NCBI GenBank assembly: GCA_000320545.1 | Contig: ADNK01001731.1 | Span: forward strand, 36,001 to 100,000 | Length of the DNA: 64,000 nt | Source of the DNA: Bigelowiella natans CCMP2755 | Taxonomy: Eukaryota; Cercozoa; Chlorarachniophyceae | Reading direction: 5' to 3' | Part shown: in pieces, positions 24,532-35,174 of the stretch | How positions within the stretch are numbered: position 1 is the first letter of the stretch | How the letters are laid out: each line of letters opens with the position of its first letter | Position numbers and translations under genes: made by a program | The notes under the pieces: model-generated | The model's database searches: none | What the model was told of the DNA's origin: nothing | Seen by the model: only the letters and a program-made list of their open reading frames with translations

Positions 24532-27140
24532 ATGGAAGCCATGAAACTGCTAAACGAATTTCTCTCCTCTGCACCGGGGACAGAATCGCAACTTGAAGAT
24601 CTCTTTGAGATTGTCAAGCCATATACACAAAAGCTTGTTGAGGCCATTGAACTTTCCTACATTGAGTTTAAAAGTGAAGATAGTAGAATTCGAGAAGAGG
24701 GAAATGGCAGCGAGGAAGTAAAATACGCAGGGGATGGAGACAACCTGGAGTCCATCCTTAAAGACCTCAAATCATGCGTATCTGAAAACGACATAGTCAA
24801 GCTTACAAAATTTTTCGCCCAAGCAGAATTATCTTCAATTATTGGTGTCCCGGAAAATTGGAAGAATAACCTCAGTGAAGCACTTGGTTCAAACAAATCC
24901 AACCCAGAAAGCCTTGCTAAGGACTGCATAAAAGCGACAGGATTCCCTTTTCGTTACGCTGTGGGCTTTGAAATTGACAAGAAAACGTTCGAAAGGATAA
25001 TGAAAACCGACGGTCTTCACAAAGCTTTAAAGAAGGCTGTAATACACAAGCTTACTCAAATTGAGAAACGTATAGTACGAGAAGAGAAGTCAAAGCTAAC
25101 TAGGTCAGCTCTCAAACCTCTCATCGCAGCACTTCGCACACGGATCGAGTTAAAATCAACAGATGCCAAATCTGTAACCGAATTCGTGTTAAATGCTAAC
25201 AAAACTACCAGTTCACCATTGCAAAAAATGCGACGCCTTTTCAAAGCTATTGACTGGAGGGAACTATGGAAAACGCTTTTATCTAGGCTAGAGCAGGAAG
25301 GTTGGAAAATTATGAAAGAGGGAGGCTTCACTGCGGCTAGCAAGGCTTTAAGACCTCTCCTCGCGCTCTTGGGCCATAAAGTTTTTGATTTTTCGATCCC
25401 ACACCTCGGGCAAATGATAGAACGGGCAATTGGAGCTGCAAGACTAACTAGTTCTCTAATGGATAACGAATCTCTCCCTTATAAAAAAATTGATAGCGTG
25501 ATTACCAAGTTGGAGGAGATCCAGAAACAAGAGGGGATATCGTTAACGACCAAAGGGGTCATAGGCCTCTTGGAGCTTTTTACAGCCCCCGATCTGCAAG
25601 TAGTTTCAGATTCATTTAAGGTTAAGAGAAAAGATATAGAAAATAAGTTTGCGATGTTTAAATTGGCTGTTGAAGATTTTCTTCAAAAGACATTTCGCAT
25701 ATATTTGTTGAATCAAAGAATCTTCCGTTTCTCATCAAGCATTATCCGATTTCATTTGAACAAAAGTTGAAGGAACAGTTTGTATCTTCTGCCTTTCGGT
25801 TTGACGAAAAACTTCATGAAGAAATGCATGATAGACTGAGGACAGTTGTTGAGGAGGCAAAGGAGAAGATAATGAAACATGGCGCTGAAAAGCCAAATTG
25901 GTTCAAGTTCATCGAACCTTTACTAGATCAACTGTTAGAAACGATCGGTACGACCCACCCCAAGAATTTATCTCATTATTTGATAAGTATAAAGGGATCA
26001 GAGGATGAAATTTCGGACGAAGTTTCCTTCTACTCTTCACGGCTTGCAGCTTTGCTACAGGAACTAGATTGGCGTTTTCATTTCAGTAATCTCGCCTATA
26101 AACTACGAGGTATCGTCGAGCAAAAAGTACGAGAGAAGGGGGTCGAACTCATAGCCAAAGAGCTGACGAAGAGGAAGCTGGATATCCACCCAGAAATAGT
26201 AAAGGTAATTATGAACGCCAGTGAACAAGCCCTTAAGGGAGTAAAGAGAGCTGTGGAGATAATGAACTGCAAGGTCGAACAAACCGAAGAATTCACGAAA
26301 AAAACAAGCAAAGCAATAGTTGAACATGTTGAAGAATGTAGAAAGCACTTACGGGAAATGATAGAAAAACTTAAGGAAAAAAAGGGAGAGGAGAAGAATT
26401 TTCATTATCCGGAATCTGATAGAAAGAGTATATCGCGTTCGGAAAAGTTGAACGAGCCTGTCGAGAAGCTAACGAGGTTAGAAAAGAAATGCATGGACTT
26501 AGAGAAAACGATGAGAAATCGGAAACCGATTATAACAAGTGAGGCAACAAAACGTATGGAAAGGTTGGAAGGAGATATCAAGAAGCTGGAGTTGAAGCTA
26601 AAGAATCTGAAGGATGAAAACACAGCAGGGACAGATAAGTGTGTTGAACTTCTCAAATTGAATTTGGCGAGTGTAAATACGGTACAAAGGGATATCAGCC
26701 AGACGATTGATACCATTAAAGACGGATATACTCAGATTAAAGGCGGGCATGCTCAGATTAGATACAGTTATACTCAGATAAAGGAGGAGTTTCTTGCTAA
26801 AAAAAACGACTTTGTAGAGGCAACCGATGATAAGATCCAAGAAATCCAAATGCAAGAGAAGCAACTCATTTCGGATATCTGGAATGAGAAAAATAAAATA
26901 CTTGAAAATGCCAAAGAATTCACTGACAGTGTAGAGCAGGCAATTCGAGCTGAGCTGTTAAAGTTTTTCACGAATTCTCTTAAGAGACTTTTATCGCGCT
27001 TTAAAGTTAGTATAGCTCCAATCGATATGATTTATGCCAATCTTCGCAGCCAAGTACTCGAGATATTGGACGTGGCGAAGATGGTCGTGAATAAATTGCA
27101 TGCTCTCTCCAGACAATATGCCATAATAGCGATATTGTAA
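24532..27140 (+). CDS. Long alpha-helical/coiled-coil protein, intronless, with an internal frame break
   Basis: Not recognised. ATG at 24532 opens a 412-codon frame; coding character then moves to another frame, which runs to TAA at 27140. Before the first frame's stop (25770) the second frame already reads FVESKNLPFLIKHYPISFEQ and continues smoothly, so the break lies near 25690-25725 and the intact product would be about 868 residues. Composition is Lys/Glu/Leu-rich and helical throughout; residues ~640-760 are strongly coiled coil, with repeats of the type YTQIK (about 26730-26785). No membrane segment or catalytic motif seen. A single-nucleotide indel, an assembly error or an undetected tiny intron would each explain the break. 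The lack of introns contrasts with the next gene. Confidence 0.6.
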
Positions 27141-27447
27141 TTAGAGAATCTCCAACAAACCGGTAACAGCTCATTCTCCAGGCGCCGCAACGAATATATC
27201 ACTTCCTTCAGAGGCTCCGAGTAATATTATAGTTTTATAGAATTATGTTATTCAATTTTTGAATACATTGGAATCTAATATACTTCAACGTTTGTTTTCG
27301 AGTTGTTTCTAACAGCATTTAACATTTGAGTGTGTTTCCATGCCACTTCCAGGTACACCTACCACGGAAATATAAATAGGAAAACAGATGGAGTTTACAC
27401 GGTTGGTACAGTTCATTATCTTCATCCCTTGAAATTTACATAATCAT
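27141..27447. other. Intergenic spacer
   Basis: AT-rich, no gene seen; should include the 3' end of the coiled-coil gene and the promoter of the next one. Confidence 0.4.
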
Positions 27448-28191
27448 ATGCAACAACAGGTAAGTCCACGAGGCGTTGTTAAGTCAGGGAGCAACAAGGT
27501 TACGATCCAGATCGATGTCCCAGGAATGCAAGAAACGCCATATTTGGTCTTTCCAAACAACTTGGAGGGGTTGCTCAAGGCTGGGTTCTATCGCGACCAG
27601 ATTCTTCGGTAAGTTCTAATAGGGTAGTGATTTGAAGATTCAGTATTCTAAGGTTTTTACTTATTTCTTTGGTCGAAAATATTGAATTAACAGATTCTGG
27701 AACCTAGACAGCTCGGAAGAAGATAAACTTAATTTTAAAGCAGAAACCAGAGATAGCCATCTGCATGAATATTCGGGTTTATATTCGAAACTACCAGCCC
27801 ATATTGATAATCTCATAAGTGTGGTGAAGTCCTCGGACGTTTCAGCACTTGTGGAATGGGTTCTTAAAAGTGCTACAGAGTTTGATGTACGTAGTAGATA
27901 CAAAAAACCTAAATGCTATCCTTTTTTTGGAGTACAAATTCTAAAAGATGAATGAACTCGCACTTACTCATATGCTGTTTTAACAATATTCAAATGCTGA
28001 CCATGGTTCTTAAATATGATAAGGCTGCAATCAACGTCACGGCTCGAGAAATGCCTAAAATCTGCACACTAATTTCAGAGGAGGCTGCAAATTTGAAAAA
28101 CAAACTTTTAAAATCAAAGATGGGCAACATGTAAGTAAAATGGGTTATCCAACTGTGCTATATCCCCATTTATTACTTATGATGTCATATC

Positions 28192-28274
<83 letters not shown>

Positions 28275-29418
28275 TTCATGTACAATATGTAATTGTCAAC
28301 AATCTGGCATTCTTCCTAGACCAATACTTCTAGTCTCTAGCATGTTGTTTGCCAATTACATGTTAAACTCAACAATATTTGTGATGTAAACACAGTGTAC
28401 CGAGATACTTGAAGAGGAGATTCTCTCTATTTGACTCTAGAACAGTAGCAAAAGTATCTAAGGAAAATAAAGATGTCTGGATGAAAGATGGGGGAATTAG
28501 AATTTTACTCATGTAAGAAAGCAACAATGTGATAACCTCAGATATTAAAATGTATCTATAAATATGTTATGAAACCAATGTTAAATTTGCAAGTTACTTT
28601 AATATGCAAGATGAAATACACAGCGCATGAAAAGAAAAAATATGATAGTAAATGTTATTTCTTTGCCGGCTCGTATGACTTAGCAAAGATTATCTTCAGC
28701 AGAGTTTTTGTTTGATTAGCATTGGAATCAAAGGAAAATTTACTTGATCATGAATTTCCAATTTAATTCTGTATTGGCATCGTATAGCCACACAGGGAAA
28801 GTACCTAAAAACTGGGAGGCACTCAGTCGGATGCTGAAAGGTAAACTTTAATTGGTTGAGTAATGACAAATCACCAAGACAATGACAATATGCAACAGTG
28901 ACATAATTCTGTGATTAGGAAAAGCTGTACTCGGTCATATGGTCGACGAGAGTCAATCAGATAACGCACCAAGTAGTCATCATGACAAAAAGACAAAATA
29001 TGTTGTAAATAAGTGCCTTCACCAAATAAAATGGGATAGCTTAGTTTCGATCCACAATGTGATGTTACTTCAATCGTTACAAATGACAAAATGGGTTTCA
29101 TACTGTAATACCCAGCCATAAATAATAAGTTGCACTTCTTCATTACATTTTGTATACACCATGATGCTTCGTACTTAGGATGGAGCACTGACATTGTTTG
29201 ATATTTATGAAGGATTAGAAATTTGCCTGGACAACTCTGTCAGTCAAGATCCTGAAGTGATAAGTGCAATAGACAACAACAAAGTTTTGCTGAGCAACAA
29301 AGTTTTGCTGGGAATTGTGAATAGGATACAAGTTAAAACTGGAGTAATCTTTCCTTTCGTAGAAGCTGATACACTTCGGCAACTAGAAAATATCGTTCAA
29401 ATAAAAATGACGTTTTGA
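27448..29418 (+). CDS. Seven-exon protein of unknown function (318 aa)
   Basis: Not recognised. ATG at 27448; exons 27448-27608, 27694-27886, 28024-28130, 28396-28512, 28788-28840, 28919-29004, 29179-29418 (TGA) join in phase to 957 bases, an exact multiple of three, with GT-AG ends throughout. The product starts MQQQVSPRGVVKSGSNKVT and continues with helical, mixed-charge sequence (e.g. HIDNLISVVKSSDVSALVEW, ICTLISEEAANLKNKLL); no signal peptide or membrane helix. A short in-frame duplication (NNKVLLSNKVLLG) lies in the last exon at about 29276-29312. It follows the coiled-coil gene on the same strand by about 300 bp; a shared role is only a possibility. Confidence 0.7.
28196..28274. repeat. 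Compound (TA)n(TG)n(TA)n(GA)n microsatellite
   Basis: In the intron between exons 28024-28130 and 28396-28512 of the unknown gene. Confidence 0.9.
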
Positions 29419-29828
29419 TTTCGATTGTGTGAAGCTCATTGAAGTGGGATTCAAGTGGCAGAACAGTCTCCCCCATGAACGTCCCAGTTTCAACAAACAC
29501 TGGGCAATCTGCACTTGCATCTTCACTTTGGAGGTGTTTTCTTGGCCGTTCAATGTTGATGGAAGGCACGTTCAGTTCATTCCATGATTGCACTTTTTTC
29601 AACTTGTGGGGAGCAAGACGTTGCCATTCAAACGGGTGTCCAGGTTTTCAACGTTGGCCTGGACTTGTGCTTGATGACTTCGGCTTCCCAGAACGGACGC
29701 ACTCTGATGCACAGAGCGTCGAACATCCCCCTTCGACCGCACAGAGAAGCGGAAAGGCCAAAGTTGTTCACGCCACCGGCGTGAACAACGTGGTTGCAAC
29801 TGCTGAGCGCCACGTGTTCGCGTGTCGT
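29419..29828. other. Boundary into GC-richer, gene-poor DNA
   Basis: Base composition changes from AT-rich to more balanced within this stretch. Several overlapping open frames exist on both strands (29439-29870, 29599-29813) with no recognisable domain; none is supported. Confidence 0.35.
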
Positions 29829-30994
29829 CTAAAACGTCCCGTTCCCTCCACCGTGCGTTTTGTGATTTAAGTGAGTTTCTGTTTCCCTTCCAAGGTTTCC
29901 CACAAACTTGATGGAACTGGTCTCTTCCTTTTTGGCGAACGCGGAGGGGACAACCGCGCAGACCTCGTCATTGTCTGACGTGAGAAAAACCTTTTTGATG
30001 TCTCCACTTCCCGAGGTGATGTGATCACGAATTGCTTCGGCAAGGCTCGGGAGCTCATCGCTGGGGACAAAGTTGCTCAGGATGTTTCCCGTGCAACACT
30101 TGTCGCCACACTTGACCTGCACGCCACAAGTGCCCTTTCCAACAACGGCACCTTCTGACTCTGACTCTCCATGCAGAAGCTTCACCCCACTCAGCAAAGC
30201 ATCGTTTGGAATCACGAAGTCTCTGCAGATGGATTCGAAAGACTTGACCGTTTCCTTGGCGCAACTCGTTCCGGGGAATCGTTCACTGACCTTCGGGTCA
30301 TTCCACAGGTGCACGTGCCATGGCTGATTCGTCTGCAACACTGCGACCTTCCCTTTCCAGGAAACCTTTGCGTCCGGGGCTCCGATGCTGGAGAGAATGC
30401 TCTTGGCTTCTTCTTTCCCATTGTCGTCGATCCAGCGACACATCAGGTCAGATTTCTCCAACCACTCACGTTGGTTTGGGTTGTCTGTGAAGCATTGGCC
30501 AAGGTCCTCATCCCATGCGACTGCGAAGGGTTTTTCCAAGAATCGAGCGATGCACTCGGAAGATGCTGTGCCTGTTGGACGATCCCCACACCCGCCGTTT
30601 TTCTTTTTGCTCCAAAGTGCAAGGGGTCTTTCGTCAACTCTCTCCACTTTTTACTTTGGACATCGGAAAAAAGTGCAGTTTCGTGAACAAAGTTTTGAAA
30701 TGGTCCCTTCTCCAGTTCTGCTGTTTTCTGTTCTGCTGGAGTGAGAGCGCAAAGTGCAGGACGTGAATGAGACGTGTCATCAGCCCCTTTTTTGTTTCGC
30801 CAAAGTGTTTTCACACTTGCTTTCACACTCGGAATGGAAGGAAGCAAGCGAGCTTTCACCGCCGTTTCCTTCGTTCTTTTGGGCCTTCTCTGATAATGGA
30901 ACCAATCACTGATCAGAGACGATGCTGGTGGCAGTCCTCCTGACAAAGTGTTCTTCTTCGGAAGGAAAGGCAAAGTGGGCCAACCACCGCCCAA
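29829..30994 (-). CDS. Unrecognised protein, two frames joined by an apparent frameshift
   Basis: Reading leftwards, a frame starting near 30994 is protein-like (VKTLWRNKKG, TPAEQKTAELEKGPF, QSKKWRELTKDPLHF) as far as about 30605; there, in GGAGCAAAAAGAAAAACGG, coding character moves to another frame (NGGCGDRPTGTASSECIARF, WDEDLGQCF) that runs to the stop at 29829. The second part contains Cys pairs (GTCGVQVKCGDKCCTGN, about 30110) suggestive of a small disulphide or zinc site. About 385 residues if intact. No family recognised. The A-rich junction suggests either pseudogenisation or a sequencing slip. It lies at the edge of a repeat-rich region, so it may belong to a mobile element. Confidence 0.4.
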
Positions 30995-31058
30995 AAAGGT
31001 GTGCCATCACACACGGACTTTTCAAACACAACTTGTCTTTCTGTCTCTTTCTGTCTCT

Positions 31059-31061
<3 letters not shown>

Positions 31062-31108
<47 letters not shown>

Positions 31109-31115
31109 TTGTGTG
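31062..31115. repeat. (CT)n followed by (GT)n
   Basis: About 15 CT units directly followed by about 10 GT units. Confidence 0.9.
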
Positions 31116-31477
31116 TTTCTGCATTCCAATGTGGTCTTTGTCAAAAGTCACTCGAAACTTCAGTGACACGTCATCAACTGATGCAGCTTTCATCTCAAGC
31201 CTTCAATCCGTGCACTGAGACCATTTCGCGTCTGGAAGATTTTTGTAGGTGCCATTGAAATTTTTGCACGTCATCAGCGACGTGACATGGAATGCTGTGA
31301 GCAATTCATCGAGGGGGGGGGGGGACAATCTCGCGATTGACGGCATTCACTGTGCACGCACGAGAACGAGCAAACACACGGAAGAAAGACTGGAAAAAAT
31401 GGAAAAATAGTGGGAGAGGGGAAGGACGAGAGGGGTTTTGCGAGCACTTTGTGCACAACAGCTGCGCGACAGCTGAT

Positions 31478-31479
<2 letters not shown>

Positions 31480-31517
<38 letters not shown>

Positions 31518-31545
31518 GTTTGTGTGTTTGTGTGAGTGTGTGTTG
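31480..31545. repeat. (GT)n microsatellite, slightly interrupted
   Basis: TG/GT units with a few TTTG and CG interruptions. Confidence 0.9.
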
Positions 31546-31828
31546 ATCATCTGAAGAGCTCGCTGACTCATTGTCTTGTCCACCTCACTGTGACTCTGTT
31601 CTGAAGAGACTGCTCCAACGAACGCAGAGAATGCACATCACACCGCAGGGCAATGTCTTTTCATTGCATCTGCTCTTGATTTTGTGAGTCCTTTGGAGCT
31701 TCTTCCGAGTCGATGGTTGGGATTCAAACAATTGTTGTTGATCTTCCAATGAGCACTTTGCAGCGTGTGCCACCTCCACAGCGATGAAGGAGCAAAGCCA
31801 GAGTTTTCACACGTGGTGGGGGGTCTTC

Positions 31829-31830
<2 letters not shown>

Positions 31831-31866
<36 letters not shown>

Positions 31867-31889
31867 GCGTGTGCGTGTGCGTGTGTGTC
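31831..31889. repeat. (GT)n and (GTGTGC)n array
   Basis: Perfect GT run followed by four GTGTGC-type hexamers. Confidence 0.9.
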
Positions 31890-33776
31890 TGACTGAAATG
31901 AATTCCGAACCAGGGCTTCTCAAGAACAATCTGAACTTGACATCGCAAGGGGGTGCTCAGATCCTGACTGCCCAGAAGAAGCAGACAACGTGGTGCACAA
32001 TCCTTCTTGGCATTGTCTTTTCCCAATGAATGGATGCACGACAGACCAGTGTCTGGATGCATTCACGAAGCTAGCAATGCAGAACGCCATTTGGCATGCT
32101 TGCAGGGAACGCTGCCATCGTGGGAAAAGAAATGCGAAAAATGCAAAAGTGTGACGTGTGGCAAAAACGTCTTCAGCGTCCATCGAAAACGTTTGACATT
32201 TGCACGTGCGCAATCGGGTGGGCCTTGATTGTTTGCCAATGAATGATGAAAATGTGGTCCAATTGACGAATTGGCCAATGCATTTCAGCACAGTGCAACG
32301 TGTTTGCAACGTGCCGCACACGGCCATGTGTGCATTTGTTCACGCCCTGCAAGCATGTGTGCGCACGTTGCACACGTCCATGGAAAACATGATTCGCAGA
32401 ATCAATCGGGAAACACCTTTTGCTGCGCAAATTGTTGTCTCAATTGGCACAGACACAAAAGAAGCATGGTCACTGCCATGTGTGTGTTGTTTCGCTGACC
32501 ACGTCCAAAGCAAAGCCAAATAGTGCATCCGACTCAAGATTGCTAGAAGGTGTGCATGCCACAATGGAGCCTTCAATTGATGTGTTCTGGAAGAACGTGT
32601 GTGTTCCAGTGTTCAAAAATGGACACACGCCGTGAATGTGACAAATGGACATTCGCATGTGCAACATGCATGACGTGCAGGACGGATGCAATGAAATGAT
32701 TCATTTTTTTCAATGGACATCCTTTTGCAAACGTGCAAAGCAGCGGCGGCCACAGCGCTCAAATTGCAAGTCTGTCAGTTTCATCTGCTGTTTGGTTCAT
32801 GCTGTCAAAAGAATTGTTCATTTCCATGCCTAGATGTGTCGATTTCGCGCGCTGCGCGCAATGGTTCTTGTCTTCTTTTTGGCATCTGAGAGGCGTCTTG
32901 TTTCGTCGTTGCGGTTCACGACGTGTGCAACGCATGCACTGTCTCTGTCATTTCATGGGCACACATGATTCACACCACATGCGTCCACACAAACATCGGA
33001 GATGACCTTTGCATTTGCACAAGAGTGGTGTGTTTTGTGCGATGCATGCCACTAGACTAGCATGCCACATCATTGAATTTTGCTCGCACTGACATTTTGT
33101 GAATTTGTGAAATTTGCAATGTCTAGATGTCCCCTCACAAACACATCATTCCTCGCTCTATCAATTGTCATCAAAGAAATGCAACAAGTAAAAACAACTT
33201 TCTCTGTTGAGAATCTGCGTTCGGTGAGCGATTTTGCTCAAATGACAAAATCTGTCATTGGAGCCAGATCTCACAAGACGGATGTGATCAAATTGAATTA
33301 TTTGTTCAAAATAGTCATCCTAATGTAGCTGTACAATGCAGCGGCTACAGCGCTACGTTTAATCTGTTAACCTCTCTAGCTCTGCTGTCATGTGTTTCAT
33401 GCAATTGAATGCATCTCATGCATTTGACAGTACAAATTAGGATGTCTAGATGTCTAGATGTGCCAGTAGGCATCAATAGCATCTGATTTCCATCAATGTA
33501 AATTTTTTGAGAATAAACACTTTATATTTGATTGCTTCACACAGCAACTTGTGTGTAATAATCGCCATGCAATGTGAATAGCCAACACATTAGTCACGCT
33601 GTAATCGCTGCATTGCATAGCCACACAGTCACATAAGATGACAATTGAACAAACTTGATTTAATCACATCCGTCTTACACCATTGGCTTCTAGAATATAG
33701 CCATTAAATGCTCTATTCGTGTACCCTGTCTAGCTGTACAGGATATGTGTTCTTTAGGACAACGTCTAGATTGTAT

Positions 33777-34781
33777 TCATGGAAGTATCAAAGATGCAGG
33801 GTCGCGCCAGAACATGGAAATGCAGCCATGGCAGCAAAAATATACAGCTTGGCCATTCTTTTGATCCACTCGCGGGGTTTTCATTGTGATAGTCATATTT
33901 TCTCCAGACACAGGGCACTGAATATATGAACCTCGCAAGTCGGGCAAGCCTCGTGCGCCGTCCACGCCGGTTAGTGGCATGTCCTGGGGAGACAACCAGA
34001 AGTCGCGCGGTGATGTACGATAGGCCTTGGCTGCTTCCTCAGAAGAGAAGTATATCTTTTGTCCATTTTTGAAGCCAACTGCAGGGGTTTTGGAGGAGAT
34101 GTTGATCGAAGCTCCTGTCACGGGACAAAGGGCCTTGTTTCTCGGGCCAGCAGGAGGACCATCTCTCCAAATATCTAACTCAGTATCTGAACTATTTGCA
34201 TAGAAGTAATCCGTAGGTGTGATATATGCCGCCCCTCCATACGCATCGATGAGCCAAATACTGTCAATATCCATCCTCGCCACGAAGAACTCATGGCTGG
34301 GGGGGTAGAGCTTGAAAGACGGGTGAACAGAAAAAAGAGCAGCTTTTGCCACCGATTCCTCGCTAGTATTTGCCTTTACCTTTGACATAACTCCAGAAAG
34401 GACAAGTCTGGCACACGGTGGGTTTTCGGGGTCACCCAATGGAGGTGATGCGATATCGCAAGCCTTGATTGCAGAACCTAGGGAGGCTTCGGAAAGTGCT
34501 AAACTAGCTCGTTTGCCACTACCGCTGCTCAGATTGAGATCTATCATTGAAGCATCCATATCCGAAGCGTAAAAGTAGGGGACGCCCTTGACATCCGCAA
34601 AGCTGTACGGGTTACCGAAGGAGTCTCCAACCCTGGTACCTTCAGATCGGGTCGATATAGTTCCTAAGACACCCCAGACGATGTTGTGGGCCATCCATCG
34701 AGCTGTGGCGGGTTTATCTGTCGGATCAGGGGTAGGGCTGACAGCGAATGCCGCAACCGGCAACAGGAGGGAAATCAACAT
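33777..34781 (-). CDS. Secreted CREG-like protein fused to two YHS domains
   Basis: Start set at the ATG at 34779-34781, which places a signal peptide (MLISLLLPVAAFAVS) at the N-terminus; the frame is open 50 codons further up but that extension is not hydrophobic. 334 residues. Residues ~24-192 match the CREG family (FMN-binding split-barrel fold, secreted/lysosomal glycoproteins): ARWMAHNIVWGVLGTIST, GVPYFYASDMD, CARLVLSGVMSKV, FSVHPSFKLYPPSHEFFVARM, IDSIWLIDAYGGAAYITP. Then two YHS repeats: ~219-254 (CPVTGASI, KNGQKIYFSSEEAAKAY) and ~289-328 (CPVSGENMTI, KNGQAVYFCCHGCISMF); the second keeps extra Cys residues suited to metal binding. Intronless. Divergent from the flavodoxin-like gene across about 400 bp. 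Metal- or redox-linked work in the secretory pathway or vacuole is inferred. The fusion itself is unusual. Confidence 0.8.
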   Translation of the reverse strand: MLISLLLPVAAFAVSPTPDPTDKPATARWMAHNIVWGVLGTISTRSEGTRVGDSFGNPYSFADVKGVPYFYASDMDASMIDLNLSSGSGKRASLALSEASLGSAIKACDIASPPLGDPENPPCARLVLSGVMSKVKANTSEESVAKAALFSVHPSFKLYPPSHEFFVARMDIDSIWLIDAYGGAAYITPTDYFYANSSDTELDIWRDGPPAGPRNKALCPVTGASINISSKTPAVGFKNGQKIYFSSEEAAKAYRTSPRDFWLSPQDMPLTGVDGARGLPDLRGSYIQCPVSGENMTITMKTPRVDQKNGQAVYFCCHGCISMFWRDPASLILP

Positions 34782-35174
34782 GGCAGATATTTCGATGAGT
34801 TGTGAGGGGGTGGTCAGAAAATCTTGAATGCATCGCCCCCCTCCATAATAGCCATATACAACAAAATTATCATGTCGCAGGTAATAAATGCGTTGTAACA
34901 CAGTCTCACCATCTAATCCAAAAAAGTACACAATAGACCCACCCTTTTAACACAATGGCTGTTATTTCTGAACAAACTTTCATGCTCATCTGTTCTAATA
35001 ATGATACTAACGTAACGCGTTTTTAGAAATGAACGGCGCTCAGTGTCGTTACGACAGACGTTCACCATGTACAAACTAAAAAACAAGGGAAAATTCCAAG
35101 AACGACATGATTGATGTCCTGTCACACTCCTCTGTTGGCAGAAACTGAAAGCGCCCGACCACCCCCTGCTGCGG
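34782..35174. promoter_or_regulatory. Shared divergent promoter region
   Basis: About 390 bp separate the CREG-YHS start (34781) from the flavodoxin-like start (35175 or 35205), so both are likely driven from here. No specific element recognised; TAATAATG-like and AT-rich stretches lie at 34990-35012. Confidence 0.4.

Larger units (their letters stand above)
30995..33776. other. Gene-poor, microsatellite and palindrome-rich region
   Basis: Contains (CT)n(GT)n at 31062-31115, (GT)n at 31480-31545 and 31831-31889, and a G9-type run at 31312-31324. 32030-33080 has many short frames on both strands at once and an excess of TGCA, CACGTGC and ACGTTG words; no frame is supported by a domain. 33300-33700 is AT-richer with repeated 'gatgtctagatgt' words. 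Looks like degraded mobile-element or satellite-like DNA. Confidence 0.5.

Noticed and set aside
31480-31889. Possible CRISPR-like or satellite array
   Set aside because: Only simple GT/GTGTGC microsatellites; no spaced direct repeats.
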